Part shown: one piece after another, positions 24,827-34,034 of the stretch
Numbering within the stretch: position 1 is the first letter of the stretch
How the letters are laid out: each line of letters begins with the position of its first letter
Source of the DNA: Rhodospirillaceae bacterium
GTDB taxonomy: Bacteria; Pseudomonadota; Alphaproteobacteria; Dongiales; Dongiaceae
NCBI GenBank assembly: GCA_008012315.1
Contig: SSEL01000050.1
Span: 1-35,994 of the forward strand
Direction of reading: 5' to 3'
Length of the DNA: 35,994 nucleotides
Program-made: the position numbers and the translations under genes
The notes under the pieces: model-generated
What the model saw: the letters and a program-made list of their open reading frames with translations, nothing else
What the model was told of the DNA's origin: nothing
Databases searched by the model: none

Positions 24827-25690
24827 CTATCGCGATGTCTTGCGGAGCTGCCGGATATACCAGAGCAGGATCAGGACCAGTGAGGCGAAGACCGCGCTGG
24901 CCAGGATGACGGCGGCGACGGCCAGGCGCGGGGTGCCGGCCGATCGCAGGCTGAGCCACATCAGCACCGGCAAGGTCTGGGTGTCGCGGTCGGTGAGGAA
25001 AAGCGCCATCACGAATTCATTCAGCGAAATAACGAAGGCGAAAAGCGCCGATGAAATGATGCCGGTCGAGACCGACGGCAAGACGATCTCGAAAAAGGTG
25101 CGCAACGGCCGGCCGCCGAGATCGTAGGAAGCCTCGACGATGCGATGGTCGATGATGCGGAAGGTCGCTTCCATCAACATGAAGACCAGCGGCATGGCCC
25201 AAAGAGAATGGGCCAGCATCACCAGCCCGCGCGAGCCATAGACGGCGAAGCCGCCGATATTCAATCCGCCAAAGGCGATGGCGACGCCGAGACCCAGCAC
25301 CACGCCCGGCATGAAAAGCGGCATCATGATGGCGAGGTAGAGCGCGGATCGGCCGGGGAACTTGTAGCGTTCGAAGACCCAGGCCGCGAGAACGCCGGCG
25401 ACGGTCGAGATCGTCATGGTGCCGATGGCGATGATCAGGCTGTTGCCCAGGGCATCGACCCATTGCGGGCTGCCGAGGAAATCACGGTACCATTTCAGCG
25501 ACCAGTGCAGGATCGGGAAACGGATCATCGACGCATCGTTGAACGACATCGTCAGCGTGATCATGATCGGGATGGCGATATAGAGGACGATGAAGACCAT
25601 GAAAGCCAGCGCGAGCGCCCGCAGCAGCAATGCATCCGGGCGGCGTCGCGCGACTGGCGGTATAGTCTCTCTCTGGGCGTCCTCAAGCAT
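24827..25690 (-). CDS. ABC transporter permease, PotC type
   Basis: 287 residues, inner-membrane permease with about six helices. The first helix is at ~24-50 (LALAFMVFIVLYIAIPIMIT), and the BPD_transp_1 cytoplasmic EAA loop is EASYDLGGRPLRTFFEIVLP. The TLTMSFND motif after helix 1 is typical of PotC-like subunits. It overlaps the PotB-type gene by 8 bases and is the last gene of the four-gene importer operon. It works with the partner permease as a heterodimer; the substrate class (polyamine or related small cation) is inferred from family only. Confidence 0.92.
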   Translation of the reverse strand: MLEDAQRETIPPVARRRPDALLLRALALAFMVFIVLYIAIPIMITLTMSFNDASMIRFPILHWSLKWYRDFLGSPQWVDALGNSLIIAIGTMTISTVAGVLAAWVFERYKFPGRSALYLAIMMPLFMPGVVLGLGVAIAFGGLNIGGFAVYGSRGLVMLAHSLWAMPLVFMLMEATFRIIDHRIVEASYDLGGRPLRTFFEIVLPSVSTGIISSALFAFVISLNEFVMALFLTDRDTQTLPVLMWLSLRSAGTPRLAVAAVILASAVFASLVLILLWYIRQLRKTSR

Positions 25691-26609
25691 GGAAGGATGT
25701 CCGCTTCCACATCAAAGAGCGAATGAACATCATGACGATGGCGACGCCGACCGCCAGAACCATGGAGAAGGCCGCCGCTTTCGGCCAGTTATGCTTGCCG
25801 AGCATCTGCTCCTGGATCATATAGCCAACCGTCCAGAGCGTATCCGGGCCAAGCGCCGAGGGTGTGGCATAGGTCCCCATCGACCAGATGAAGGATTGCG
25901 CGAAGGCAACCAGGATACCGGTCCGTGTCAGTGGCAGCAGGACTTCCCAGGCGGTGCGGAACGGCGCGGCACCCAGATCGGCGCTGGCTTCCAGCATCCG
26001 CTTGTCGATGCCATCGAAGATCGACAGCAGGATAAAAAAACAGAAGGGCAAGGTGACATAGATCAAGCCGACGAAAGCGGCGAATTCCGTATACATCAGG
26101 CTGATCTTGTCTTCGATCACGCCGGTCGACAGCAAGGCATAGCTGAGCAGGCCGTTTTTCGGAAAGAACATCCACCAGCCGAAGATGATGGAGATTTCCG
26201 AGATCAAGAGCGGACAGAGCGCCAAGGCGATGAAGGCGAAGCGCCACTTTGCCGGCTGCAGCCAGACCAGCAGGGCAAAAGCATAGCCGATCAAAACAGT
26301 GAAGATCGAAGAAACAAAGGCAAGCTTGATCGTGGTCCAGAGCGCGCCGGTGAAAAGCGGATCGGTCAGCAAGGAAAGATAATGTTCGAGCGTGAAGCCA
26401 GGTACATAAAGGCGCTGGTCTGGATGCAAATTGAAGCTCATCCGCGCCATGTACAAAGTGGGCAGGCCGAAGAAGACAATGATGATGGCCAGTGCCGGCG
26501 CCATCATCAGCCAGGGCGTCAAGCGCTCCCGCCTTTTCACCCGACGGCGGGCCGCGTCAAAGAGTGCATCGGCTTCGGCTGGCTGCTGCATCATCGGCCG
26601 GCCACTCAT
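25683..26609 (-). CDS. ABC transporter permease, PotB type
   Basis: 308 residues, about six helices; first helix LTPWLMMAPALAIIIVFFGLP. The EAA loop is EASADLGAAPFRTAWEVLLP. The ATG 26609 overlaps the ATPase stop as ATGA (26606-26609), so translation is coupled; a longer frame to 26933 runs inside the ATPase gene and is rejected. Confidence 0.92.
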   Translation of the reverse strand: MSGRPMMQQPAEADALFDAARRRVKRRERLTPWLMMAPALAIIIVFFGLPTLYMARMSFNLHPDQRLYVPGFTLEHYLSLLTDPLFTGALWTTIKLAFVSSIFTVLIGYAFALLVWLQPAKWRFAFIALALCPLLISEISIIFGWWMFFPKNGLLSYALLSTGVIEDKISLMYTEFAAFVGLIYVTLPFCFFILLSIFDGIDKRMLEASADLGAAPFRTAWEVLLPLTRTGILVAFAQSFIWSMGTYATPSALGPDTLWTVGYMIQEQMLGKHNWPKAAAFSMVLAVGVAIVMMFIRSLMWKRTSFHA

Positions 26610-27673
26610 CGATATAACCGCATGTCTGCGCTCTGCCAGCCAACATCGATCTCGGTACCGATGGAATGGCCCAGATCGCCGGGCTGATCGGCGAAGAATT
26701 CCAGCGCGCCAGCCTTCAGGTGATAGCGATGGAAATCGCCGAGGAATTCGATGAAATGAATGCGCGCGGCCAGACGGTTTTCGGTTTGCACTGCCTGCGC
26801 GCCAAGCTTCAATCGCGCCGGCCGCAGATAAAGACGCCAATCGCCATCGGCTTGATCTTCCCGCAGACGAAGCGCGAGCGGCGCGCCGGCGAGATCGGCA
26901 GCCTTTCCATCGGCCAGGCGGATCGGCAGGCAACAGCTCTCGCCGATGAAAGTGTGAACGAATTCATTCGCCGGCGCGTGAAAGATGCGGTCCGGTCGGT
27001 CGATCTGTTCGATCCGGCCTTTGTTCATCACGGCGACACGGCTCGACATCGCCATCGCTTCACCCTGGTCGTGGGTGACATAGATGGCGCTGAAACCAAT
27101 CTCGTCATGCAGACGCCGGATCTCGCTGCGAAGCTGCAGGCGCAAGGAAAGATCGAGGGCGGAGAGCGGTTCGTCGAACAGCAGAATCGTCGGCTGCACC
27201 ACCATCGATCTGGCGAGGGCGACGCGTTGTTTCTGGCCGCCGGAAAGCTGACTCGGATAGCGCTCCTCATATCCCCCAAGCCTGACCATTTCCAGCGAGC
27301 GCTTGATCCGGGCCGGCATCTCCGCCTTGGGGATGCCGCGCATCCGCAGGCCATAGGCGATGTTCTCCGCTACGGTCTTATGGGGAAAGAGTGCGCCCGA
27401 CTGGAAGATGGTGGCGGTGTCGCGCTGATAGGCCGGCAGATGATCGATACGTGCGCCGTTGATCTTGATCGCACCGGATTCGAGCTCCTCGAAACCACCG
27501 ATCAACCGGAGCGTCGAGGTCTTGCCGGACCCGGAGGGGCCGAGCAGCGTGACAAATTCGCCTTTGGCGACATCGATGGAGACATCGTCGACGGCGAGGA
27601 CATTGCCGAAACTGCGCCGGATGCGATCGAGTTCGAGAGCGGGGGCATCCGGTGCTGTATGCGCTTCGGCCAT
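26606..27673 (-). CDS. ABC transporter ATP-binding protein, PotA type
   Basis: 355 residues. Walker A GPSGSGKTS (45-53), Q-loop in IFQSGALFPHKTV, signature LSGGQKQRVALARS, Walker B into LLFDEPLSALD, and H-loop VTHDQGEAMAMS. The C-terminal ~110 residues are a TOBE-like domain, as in PotA and other CUT/POPT ATPases. It energises import through the two permeases encoded after it. It follows the binding-protein gene after 67 bases that include a hairpin. Confidence 0.93.
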   Translation of the reverse strand: MAEAHTAPDAPALELDRIRRSFGNVLAVDDVSIDVAKGEFVTLLGPSGSGKTSTLRLIGGFEELESGAIKINGARIDHLPAYQRDTATIFQSGALFPHKTVAENIAYGLRMRGIPKAEMPARIKRSLEMVRLGGYEERYPSQLSGGQKQRVALARSMVVQPTILLFDEPLSALDLSLRLQLRSEIRRLHDEIGFSAIYVTHDQGEAMAMSSRVAVMNKGRIEQIDRPDRIFHAPANEFVHTFIGESCCLPIRLADGKAADLAGAPLALRLREDQADGDWRLYLRPARLKLGAQAVQTENRLAARIHFIEFLGDFHRYHLKAGALEFFADQPGDLGHSIGTEIDVGWQSADMRLYR

Positions 27674-27701
27674 ATGGACTCTACTTTCGTCAACCGGGTG
27701 G

Positions 27702-27728
27702 CCCGTGGCCGGTCAGGGCGGCCACGGG
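27702..27728. repeat. intercistronic hairpin between binding-protein and ATPase genes
   Basis: CCCGTGGCC (27702-27710) and GGCCACGGG (27720-27728), perfect 9-base arms with a 9-base loop, lie 12 bases after the stop of the binding-protein gene and before the ATPase start. No T-run follows on the minus strand. Such hairpins often protect the mRNA of an abundant binding protein, as in malE-malF. Confidence 0.6.
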
Positions 27729-27740
27729 GCGTCCGGGCAA

Positions 27741-28886
27741 TCAACCTTGTGTAGTCTTGGCGATGGTCTGCTTCATGCGTGCATCCAGCGCATCCCAATT
27801 CGGGCCGAACTTGCTCCAGCCATCGATGCTGAAAAGCTTGAAGGTCTGGCGGATCGTCTCTTCCGAGCGGGGATAATTGGCCCAATGCGCCGGCGGTGTC
27901 AGGTCGTTTCGCGACATGAAATCGGTCGAGACATCGAGGAAGCGCTGCTGGGTTTCCTTTTCCAGCAAATAGGCCATGAAGAGATCGGCGAGGTCGGCAT
28001 GCCGCGTGCCGCGCACCTTCAGGAACCAGTTGGTATAGGAGGCCGTACCCTCCTTGGGAATCGCCGCTTCGAATTCCTCGCCATGCTCCTTGATGAAGCC
28101 ATAGGCATCGGCCGAATACATCGTGGCGACCTCGGCTTCGTCCTGGAGCATGAGGTTGGTCAGTTCGGCGCCGTCCTTGTACCACTTGGCCATTTTCAGC
28201 TTTTCCAATTCCAGGAAAAGCGGCTCCATCTCGGTGGGCGTTTCAAAAACTTCTTCGATACCGGGCTTGCGGTCGGAAAGGATCGCCGGGATGCAGAGAT
28301 CCCAATAGAAGGCAGCGGCATCCATGGTGATTTTGCCCTGGGCCTTGGCATCCCAGAAATTGCGCCAGCTATCCGGTTTAAGTTCGGCCGATTTGGCGGT
28401 CAGCATCCACAGCGATCCGCCGCCGAACGGCACGCCATATTCCTTCGCCGGGCCGCGTTCTTCGTCGAACCAGGGATAGACGGCGGAAAATCCGGGGATC
28501 CTGCTGCGATCGGTCTTGAGGAACAGCTTTTCGGCGAAACCGGCGGAACTGGTATATTCATCGGCGATGGTAATATCGAAGGGCGGGTTGTCGGCCGGCG
28601 CGGCAACGATCTGCGATACCATCTGGTCCCAGCCGCCCACGGTTTCCACTTTGGTGCCGTATTTCTCGTTGAAGGGCTCGACCACCGCGGCACGGAAACT
28701 GAGCTCGTGATTGCCCGACCAGGAAACGACGATCAGGTTTTCACCGGCGAAATCCGCGCGCGCCGATGAAATCGGTGCGCGGCCGATAATGGCGGGTGCG
28801 CCGAGGGCCGCCGCAACGCCGGCAGCTGATTTGATCAACCGGCGACGGCTGATACCGCTGATGAGTCCCTTAGTCTCGCGAGCCAT
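27741..28886 (-). CDS. extracellular solute-binding protein, PotD/PotF type, Tat-exported
   Basis: 381 residues. The N terminus has a twin-arginine motif SRRRLIK (about 13-19), a hydrophobic core (AAGVAAALGAPAIIG) and an AxA-type site in SSARA before DFAGENL. The mature fold is that of periplasmic binding proteins of the spermidine/putrescine group (NLIVVSWSGNHELSF; ITIADEYTSS). The ligand cannot be deduced. The start ATG 28886 has GGGGAG just upstream; the longer frame to 29024 is rejected. It is the first gene of the operon. Confidence 0.9.
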   Translation of the reverse strand: MARETKGLISGISRRRLIKSAAGVAAALGAPAIIGRAPISSARADFAGENLIVVSWSGNHELSFRAAVVEPFNEKYGTKVETVGGWDQMVSQIVAAPADNPPFDITIADEYTSSAGFAEKLFLKTDRSRIPGFSAVYPWFDEERGPAKEYGVPFGGGSLWMLTAKSAELKPDSWRNFWDAKAQGKITMDAAAFYWDLCIPAILSDRKPGIEEVFETPTEMEPLFLELEKLKMAKWYKDGAELTNLMLQDEAEVATMYSADAYGFIKEHGEEFEAAIPKEGTASYTNWFLKVRGTRHADLADLFMAYLLEKETQQRFLDVSTDFMSRNDLTPPAHWANYPRSEETIRQTFKLFSIDGWSKFGPNWDALDARMKQTIAKTTQG

Positions 28887-29375
28887 ATGGTCTCCCCTGT
28901 TTCTGCCTGATTGCGATGAAGGCGGGCGCCATCTCTTTCGCCGCAGGACATCATTCCCTATTTTGTCCGGATGGTCCCCGGAAGACGGTTCCGTATCGAC
29001 GCACACGGAACGAGTCATCATCAACTGTTACGGATCGGTGATCGATGGTCCGGCATCTCCCTGCAGGGGCAGTGCGTCATGCGGGCCTGATCTTGTGCGC
29101 TTCGGCGATGCTTGTTGATTCCCCATGAAGTCGAGCATGCGGGACCGATATGAAATTTTCAATGGTGATTTTCATCTTATATCAGCCGCTTCGCGCATGA
29201 AGTTGCGGCATGGGTAATCTGTCAGAAATCCAGACCTAATTGCCCTAGCGATCGGGCATAGTGCGGCCCTGCGGCACAGCTTTTTGCTCAATGGCTGTCG
29301 GCCATATCGATGTCGCTGCCGTGGGTTCAATGCGTTCTCGCTGTCTCCAATGACGGCGGACAGGATTTACGATCA
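28887..29375. other. divergent intergenic region
   Basis: No gene is supported. It separates the importer operon (minus) and the MFS gene (plus) and should hold both promoters. Visible items are a palindrome CCCTGCAGGG (29059-29068) and an inverted repeat ATGAAA/TTTCAT (29150-29155 and 29170-29175) that could be an operator. No clean -35/-10 pair was identified. Confidence 0.4.
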
Positions 29376-30656
29376 ATGCGTGACAGGCCTCCTTCCTCTC
29401 AACCGTCGCCGTCGATACCGCAGGCAATGGGCGGGGCGTCATGCGCTGCGCTTGACGGCAGCGATGAAAAAGCTGGATCGGTGATCCTGCAAATCCTCAG
29501 CACGGTCATCTTCACCTTCATCTGCTATCTCACCGTCGGCATTCCTCTGGCGGTGCTGCCGAGTTACGTGCATGTCGATCTCGGCTATGGCTCCGTTCTC
29601 GCCGGCATCGTCATCAGCACGCAATATGTGGCGACCCTGCTGACGCGCCCGCATGCGGGCCGGACCTGCGATCTGATCGGTCCGAAACAGGCAGTGGTCT
29701 ATGGCCTCATCGCCTGCGGCATCAGTGGCATCTTTCTGCTGGTTGCGGCGATGTTTCCCGGCACGCCCTGGCTCAGCCTGCTACTCCTGTTGATCGGCCG
29801 GCTGGTGCTGGGTTTCGGTGAGAGCCTGGTGGGAACGGGATCGATCACCTGGGGCATCGGCCAGATCGGCGCCAGCCATACGGCACGCATGATTTCATGG
29901 AACGGCATCGCCACCTATGGCGCCCTGGCCCTGGGGGCTCCGCTCGGCGTCATCCTGTCCGACGATCTCGGCTTTGCATCGATCGGCGGCAGCATTGCGG
30001 TGCTGGCGGTGATCGGCCTCGCGCTCAGCTATCTGAAGCGGCCGACCCAGGTGGTGACCGGCGATCGTTTGGCCTTTCGCCGGGTTTTCGGACGGGTGCT
30101 GCCACATGGCCTGGGCCTTGCCCTGGGCTCGACCGGCTTCGGCACGATCGCCACATTCATCACGCTATTCTATGCCAACCGCAACTGGCCGGATGCCGCC
30201 TTCACCTTGACGCTGTTCGGTGCGGCCTTCATCGGCACGCGATTACTTTTCGCCAACGCCATCAATCGGTTTGGCGGTTTCCGTGTCGCCATGGTGTCTT
30301 TCGTCGTGGAAGTGGCCGGGCTGGTGCTGTTGTGGCAGGCGGCGGTGCCGCATCTCGCCCTGGCCGGTGCGGCGCTGACGGGATGCGGCTTTGCTTTGGT
30401 CTTTCCGGCCCTCGGCGTCGAAGCGGTCGGTCTGGTGCCGCCGTCAAATCGCGGCGCGGCCTTGGGTGCCTATTCGGTCTTCGCTGATTTGTCGCTCGGC
30501 ATCACCGGGCCGCTGATCGGCTTCGTCATCAGCCTCTACGGCTATCCGTCGGCTTTTCTCTGCGCCGCAATTGGTGCTGCGATCGCCCTGCTCCTCACCG
30601 TGCTGCTATATCGCCGCTCCAAGCCTGCCCGCGTGATCGGTCACGAGAGCGTATAA
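29376..30656 (+). CDS. MFS transporter, YhhS family
   Basis: Twelve-helix major facilitator permease, ~426 residues from ATG 29376 (ATG 29427, giving ~409 residues, is an equal candidate and fits the family's short N terminus better). The stretch [20 protein letters not shown], the [21 protein letters not shown] loop, [18 protein letters not shown] and [19 protein letters not shown] match E. coli YhhS closely. YhhS has been linked to export of small toxic compounds; the substrate here is unknown. Its 3' end overlaps the convergent monooxygenase remnant by 16 bases. Confidence 0.9.
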   Translation: MRDRPPSSQPSPSIPQAMGGASCAALDGSDEKAGSVILQILSTVIFTFICYLTVGIPLAVLPSYVHVDLGYGSVLAGIVISTQYVATLLTRPHAGRTCDLIGPKQAVVYGLIACGISGIFLLVAAMFPGTPWLSLLLLLIGRLVLGFGESLVGTGSITWGIGQIGASHTARMISWNGIATYGALALGAPLGVILSDDLGFASIGGSIAVLAVIGLALSYLKRPTQVVTGDRLAFRRVFGRVLPHGLGLALGSTGFGTIATFITLFYANRNWPDAAFTLTLFGAAFIGTRLLFANAINRFGGFRVAMVSFVVEVAGLVLLWQAAVPHLALAGAALTGCGFALVFPALGVEAVGLVPPSNRGAALGAYSVFADLSLGITGPLIGFVISLYGYPSAFLCAAIGAAIALLLTVLLYRRSKPARVIGHESV

Positions 30657-31491
30657 TCGGCCCGTTTGAAGCGCCTTGTCAGCAGCCAGTACCGGATCGT
30701 GCTTGACGACCAGTTGTTGATGATCCTGCCCTTTGCGGATTTGTACCAGTTGGAGCAACTGCCGGCCCAGGCGGTTTTTGCCAGGTCGCCTTCCAGCCTG
30801 CTTTGAAAGGCTTCGGATGCCGCGGCGGTCACTTCGACGGTGTTCCGATTGCGGTGACGTGCCGCCCGGATCAGCTGCAGGATGTAATGGGCCTGACATT
30901 CCAGCATGAAGACGATGGAATTGTGCCCCAGATTGGTGTTCGGCCCGTAGGTCATGAAGAAGTTCGGATAGCCGGGCAGGGCAATCCCGAGATAGGCATT
31001 CGCACCGTCCGCTCGCGTCCAATCCTCCTTCAGATTGCGGCCCCGGCGACCGAGAACCGTGATGCCGGGCAGGAACTGATGCGCCTTGAAGCCCGTCGCA
31101 TAGACGAGGCAGTCGACATCGATCTTTCGTCCATCACAGGTGACGATGCCGTTGCCCTCGATGTGATCGATGCCGCCGGTGGCCAATGTCACATTGCCTT
31201 TCTGCATCGTCGCAAGGAAGTCGTCGCTGAGCAGGATGCGCTTGCAGCCGAGCGGATAATCGGGCGTCAGATCGCCGCGCAAGGCAGTGCCGGGGACTTC
31301 CGCTTCAAGCCTGGCCAGGACGATCCGTGTCCGCTTTCTTGCCTGATCCGAGGTAACGAGAAATTCCGGCCATGATCGCTCCCACGTCCAGTAGATCGAC
31401 CAGCGATAGATCCGCATCAGCAGCGTTAGATTGCGGAAGAGAAATTTGTCGGAAGCGCGGAAGAATCGATACGGCCGGGCTCGGCAGTTCG
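30641..31491 (-). pseudogene. 5'-truncated flavin-containing (Baeyer-Villiger type) monooxygenase
   Basis: Reading from ~31491 down, the frame gives the C-terminal half of an [34 protein letters not shown], then the conserved LVYATGF and GYPNFFMTYGPNTNLGHNS. About 270-285 residues remain of ~490-540 in full enzymes. The N-terminal FAD GxGxxG and NADPH-binding motifs and the FMO fingerprint are all missing. No proper start codon context exists. The frame is otherwise open to its stop at 30641, so the break is a loss of the 5' half, not decay by many mutations. It abuts an equally truncated SDR. Confidence 0.85.
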
Positions 31492-31656
31492 CTAGATGGC
31501 CTGGGCGGGCGGGCCCGCATCGAGGATATGCATCCGCTGCACCGGCTGGGGACGTCGGCGGAAGCGGCCAGCCTGGTTGCGTTTCTGCTGTCGGATGACG
31601 CCAGTTTCATCACCGGATCGCATTATCCGCTCGACGGCGGCTATCTCGCGCAATGA
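31492..31656 (+). pseudogene. 3' remnant of a short-chain dehydrogenase gene
   Basis: The last ~54 codons of an [23 protein letters not shown] followed by [20 protein letters not shown] and the terminal LDGGYLAQ, which is the standard SDR C terminus. No N-terminal TGxxxGIG, NAG or YxxxK motif is present upstream; the preceding codons of that frame are antisense to the monooxygenase remnant. Confidence 0.85.
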
Positions 31657-31694
31657 AGGCGATGCCGTTACGTGCAAGAGGAGCGTCGGCGCGC

Positions 31695-32465
31695 TCAGCT
31701 CTCCTGTGCCTTGATCACCTGGCCGGTCGCCGTGAAAGCGGGATCGGCCAGCTTGACGAAGGCTTCGGTGATCTCATCGGGATGCGGCCGCGTCTCCGGA
31801 TTTTCGCCGGGATAGGCGGCGGCCCGCATCTTAGTGCGGGTGCCGCCCGGATCGATCAGATTGACCCGGATCGGGGTGACGTTCTGGACTTCCAGGGCAT
31901 AGCTCTGGACCACCATTTCCAATGCCGCCTTGCTGACCGCGTAAGCGCCCCAATAAGGGCGCGGATTTTGCGCCGCCCGGCTGCTGACGAAGATGGCGCG
32001 GCCGGCATCCGACAGACGGAGCAGCGGGTCCATGCTGCGGATCAGGCGCCAATTGGCCGTCAGGTTGATGTCCAGCACGTCCTGCCACTGCTGGATCTCG
32101 ATATGGGGAACCGGCGTCAGCGGGCCGAGAATGCCGGCATTGCCGACCAGGATGTCGAGCCTGCCGAAACGCTCGAACAAGGCGGCGCCGAGCTGATCGA
32201 TGGCGTCATACTGTTTGATATCGAGCGGCACCAGCAGGCTGGGCTCGCCGCCGGCGGCACGGATCGCATCGTCGACTTCCTCCAGTCCGCCCACGGTGCG
32301 GGCGGTGAGGATCAGTTTCGCGCCTTCGGCGGCGAAGCGCCGCGCGACGGCGGCGCCGATGCCGCGACTGGCACCCGTGATGAGGGCGATGCGACCGGCG
32401 AGGCGGCCAGCCGCTTTTGTTCCGACAGCTTGGCCGGCGGCTTGTCCTTCGGTGCTATTGCTCAT
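31695..32465 (-). CDS. SDR family NAD(P)-dependent oxidoreductase
   Basis: Classical SDR, 256 residues. NAD(P)-binding TGASRGIG (~30-37), NNAG-equivalent VGNAGILG, catalytic S and YxxxK in FVSSRAAQ and YAVSK. An N-terminal ~20-residue extension (SNSTEGQAAGQAVGTKAAG) is low complexity. Substrate is unknown. Its ATG overlaps the purF stop (TGATG, one shared base), so it is the 3' gene of the purF transcript, an arrangement recalled as frequent in alphaproteobacteria. Confidence 0.93.
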   Translation of the reverse strand: MSNSTEGQAAGQAVGTKAAGRLAGRIALITGASRGIGAAVARRFAAEGAKLILTARTVGGLEEVDDAIRAAGGEPSLLVPLDIKQYDAIDQLGAALFERFGRLDILVGNAGILGPLTPVPHIEIQQWQDVLDINLTANWRLIRSMDPLLRLSDAGRAIFVSSRAAQNPRPYWGAYAVSKAALEMVVQSYALEVQNVTPIRVNLIDPGGTRTKMRAAAYPGENPETRPHPDEITEAFVKLADPAFTATGQVIKAQES

Positions 32466-33925
32466 CAGGAAGCTTTTTCCGTCACCAGCAATGAGAGCTG
32501 GGCGACCTTGCCGCCACCATTCTGATCGGTCAGGACCGTCGGATAATCGCCGGTGAAGCAGGCGTCGCAGAATTGCGGCTGGTCGGGATTGCGGGCCGCA
32601 TGACCCATCGCCCGATAGAGCCCGTCGATGGTCACGAAAGCGAGGCTGTCGACGCCGATGATCTTGGCCATCTCGGCGACGTCATGTTGCGCAGCGAGGA
32701 GCTTGCTGCGCTCCGGCGTGTCGATGCCGTAAAAGCAGGAATAGGTGGTGGGCGGGCTGGAAATCCGCATATGCACTTCAGTCGCACCGGCGGCGCGGAT
32801 CATCTCGACGATCTTCTTCGAGGTGGTGCCGCGTACGATGCTGTCATCGACCAGGATCACCCGCTTGCCCTGCACCTTGGCGCGGTTGGCATTGTGCTTC
32901 AGCTTGACGCCGAGATTGCGGATCTGGTCGGTCGGTTCGATGAAGGTGCGGCCGACATAATGATTGCGGATGATGCCGAGCTCGAAGGGAATGCCGGATT
33001 CCTCGGCATAACCCAGAGCCGCCGGCACGCCGGAATCCGGTACCGGAATGACGACATCGGCATCGATGGAGGCTTCGCGCGACAGTTCGGCGCCGATCTT
33101 CTTGCGCGCTTCGTAAACGCTGCGGCCATCCATGATGCTGTCGGGGCGCGCGAAATAGATATATTCGAAGACGCAGGAACGCTGTGTGGTGGGGCCGAAG
33201 GGCCGCATGCTGCGCAGGCCGCTCTTGTCGATCACCACCATCTCGCCGGCCTCGATATCGCGGATATAATCGGCGCCGACGATATCGAGCGCACAGCTTT
33301 CCGAGGCGAGGATATAGGCACTGCCCAGCTTGCCGAGCACCAGCGGGCGGACGCCCAGCGGATCGCGCACGCCGATCAGCAGGTCGTCGGCAATCGCGAC
33401 GAGAGAATAAGCCCCCTCGATCTGCTGCAGCGCATAGACCAGGCGATCGACCACATTGCCGCGCAGATGGGTCGCCATCAGATGCAGAATGATTTCGGAA
33501 TCGGTGGTGGATTGGAAAATGGCGCCGCGCTTGGTCAGCTCGTCGCGCAAGGTATAGCAGTTGGTGAGATTGCCGTTGTGGCCGAGGGCGAAACCGCCGA
33601 ATTGCAGATCGGCAAAGAGCGGCTGGACATTGCGCAAGCCGCTGCCGCCGGTGGTGGAATAGCGCACATGGCCGATCGCCGCATGGCCGGTCAGGCGGGA
33701 GATCACCGATTCCTTGGAGAAGTGGTCGGCGACATGGCCGGTCGAGCGATAAGCGTGAAATTCCTTGCCGTCGAAGCTGACGATGCCGGCAGCTTCCTGA
33801 CCGCGATGCTGCAGGGCATGCAAGCCCAGCACGCTATGGGCAGCGGCGTCCTCGTTGCCGAAGATGCCGAAAATACCGCATTCTTCGCCGAGATGATCTT
33901 CGTCGAAAGGCTGAGTGGTCATCAT
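32465..33925 (-). CDS. purF: amidophosphoribosyltransferase
   Basis: 486 residues; first committed step of purine synthesis, from PRPP and glutamine to phosphoribosylamine. The N-terminal Ntn-hydrolase glutaminase domain has the nucleophile C16 in EECGIFGIFG after a short propeptide that is normally cleaved, and LQHRGQEAAGI. The C-terminal PRTase domain has the PRPP loop VILVDDSIVRGTTS. Length and motifs are complete. Upstream (33926-34034) lies a short gap after cvpA. Confidence 0.97.
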   Translation of the reverse strand: MMTTQPFDEDHLGEECGIFGIFGNEDAAAHSVLGLHALQHRGQEAAGIVSFDGKEFHAYRSTGHVADHFSKESVISRLTGHAAIGHVRYSTTGGSGLRNVQPLFADLQFGGFALGHNGNLTNCYTLRDELTKRGAIFQSTTDSEIILHLMATHLRGNVVDRLVYALQQIEGAYSLVAIADDLLIGVRDPLGVRPLVLGKLGSAYILASESCALDIVGADYIRDIEAGEMVVIDKSGLRSMRPFGPTTQRSCVFEYIYFARPDSIMDGRSVYEARKKIGAELSREASIDADVVIPVPDSGVPAALGYAEESGIPFELGIIRNHYVGRTFIEPTDQIRNLGVKLKHNANRAKVQGKRVILVDDSIVRGTTSKKIVEMIRAAGATEVHMRISSPPTTYSCFYGIDTPERSKLLAAQHDVAEMAKIIGVDSLAFVTIDGLYRAMGHAARNPDQPQFCDACFTGDYPTVLTDQNGGGKVAQLSLLVTEKAS

Positions 33926-34034
33926 CGCGGTGACGCTCCAGTCTAAAAGGCGCTCAGATTCATAGGCACTTAGGCTAATCAGTCTTTGGCGGCTGATCGG
34001 CCGTCGGCGCCGCTATTCCGGCCGAAGCCGGCGG

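Noticed and set aside
25590..28769. Long plus-strand frames over the ABC importer (25590-26687, 26666-27754, 27459-28769)
   Set aside because: Shadows of the minus-strand permease, ATPase and binding-protein genes, which have full family motifs.
31372..31656. 94-codon plus-strand ORF as an intact small gene
   Set aside because: Its first half is antisense to the monooxygenase remnant; only the SDR tail is homologous, so it is a pseudogene fragment.
32573..33946. 457-codon plus-strand frame across purF
   Set aside because: Antisense to purF; no recognisable domain.
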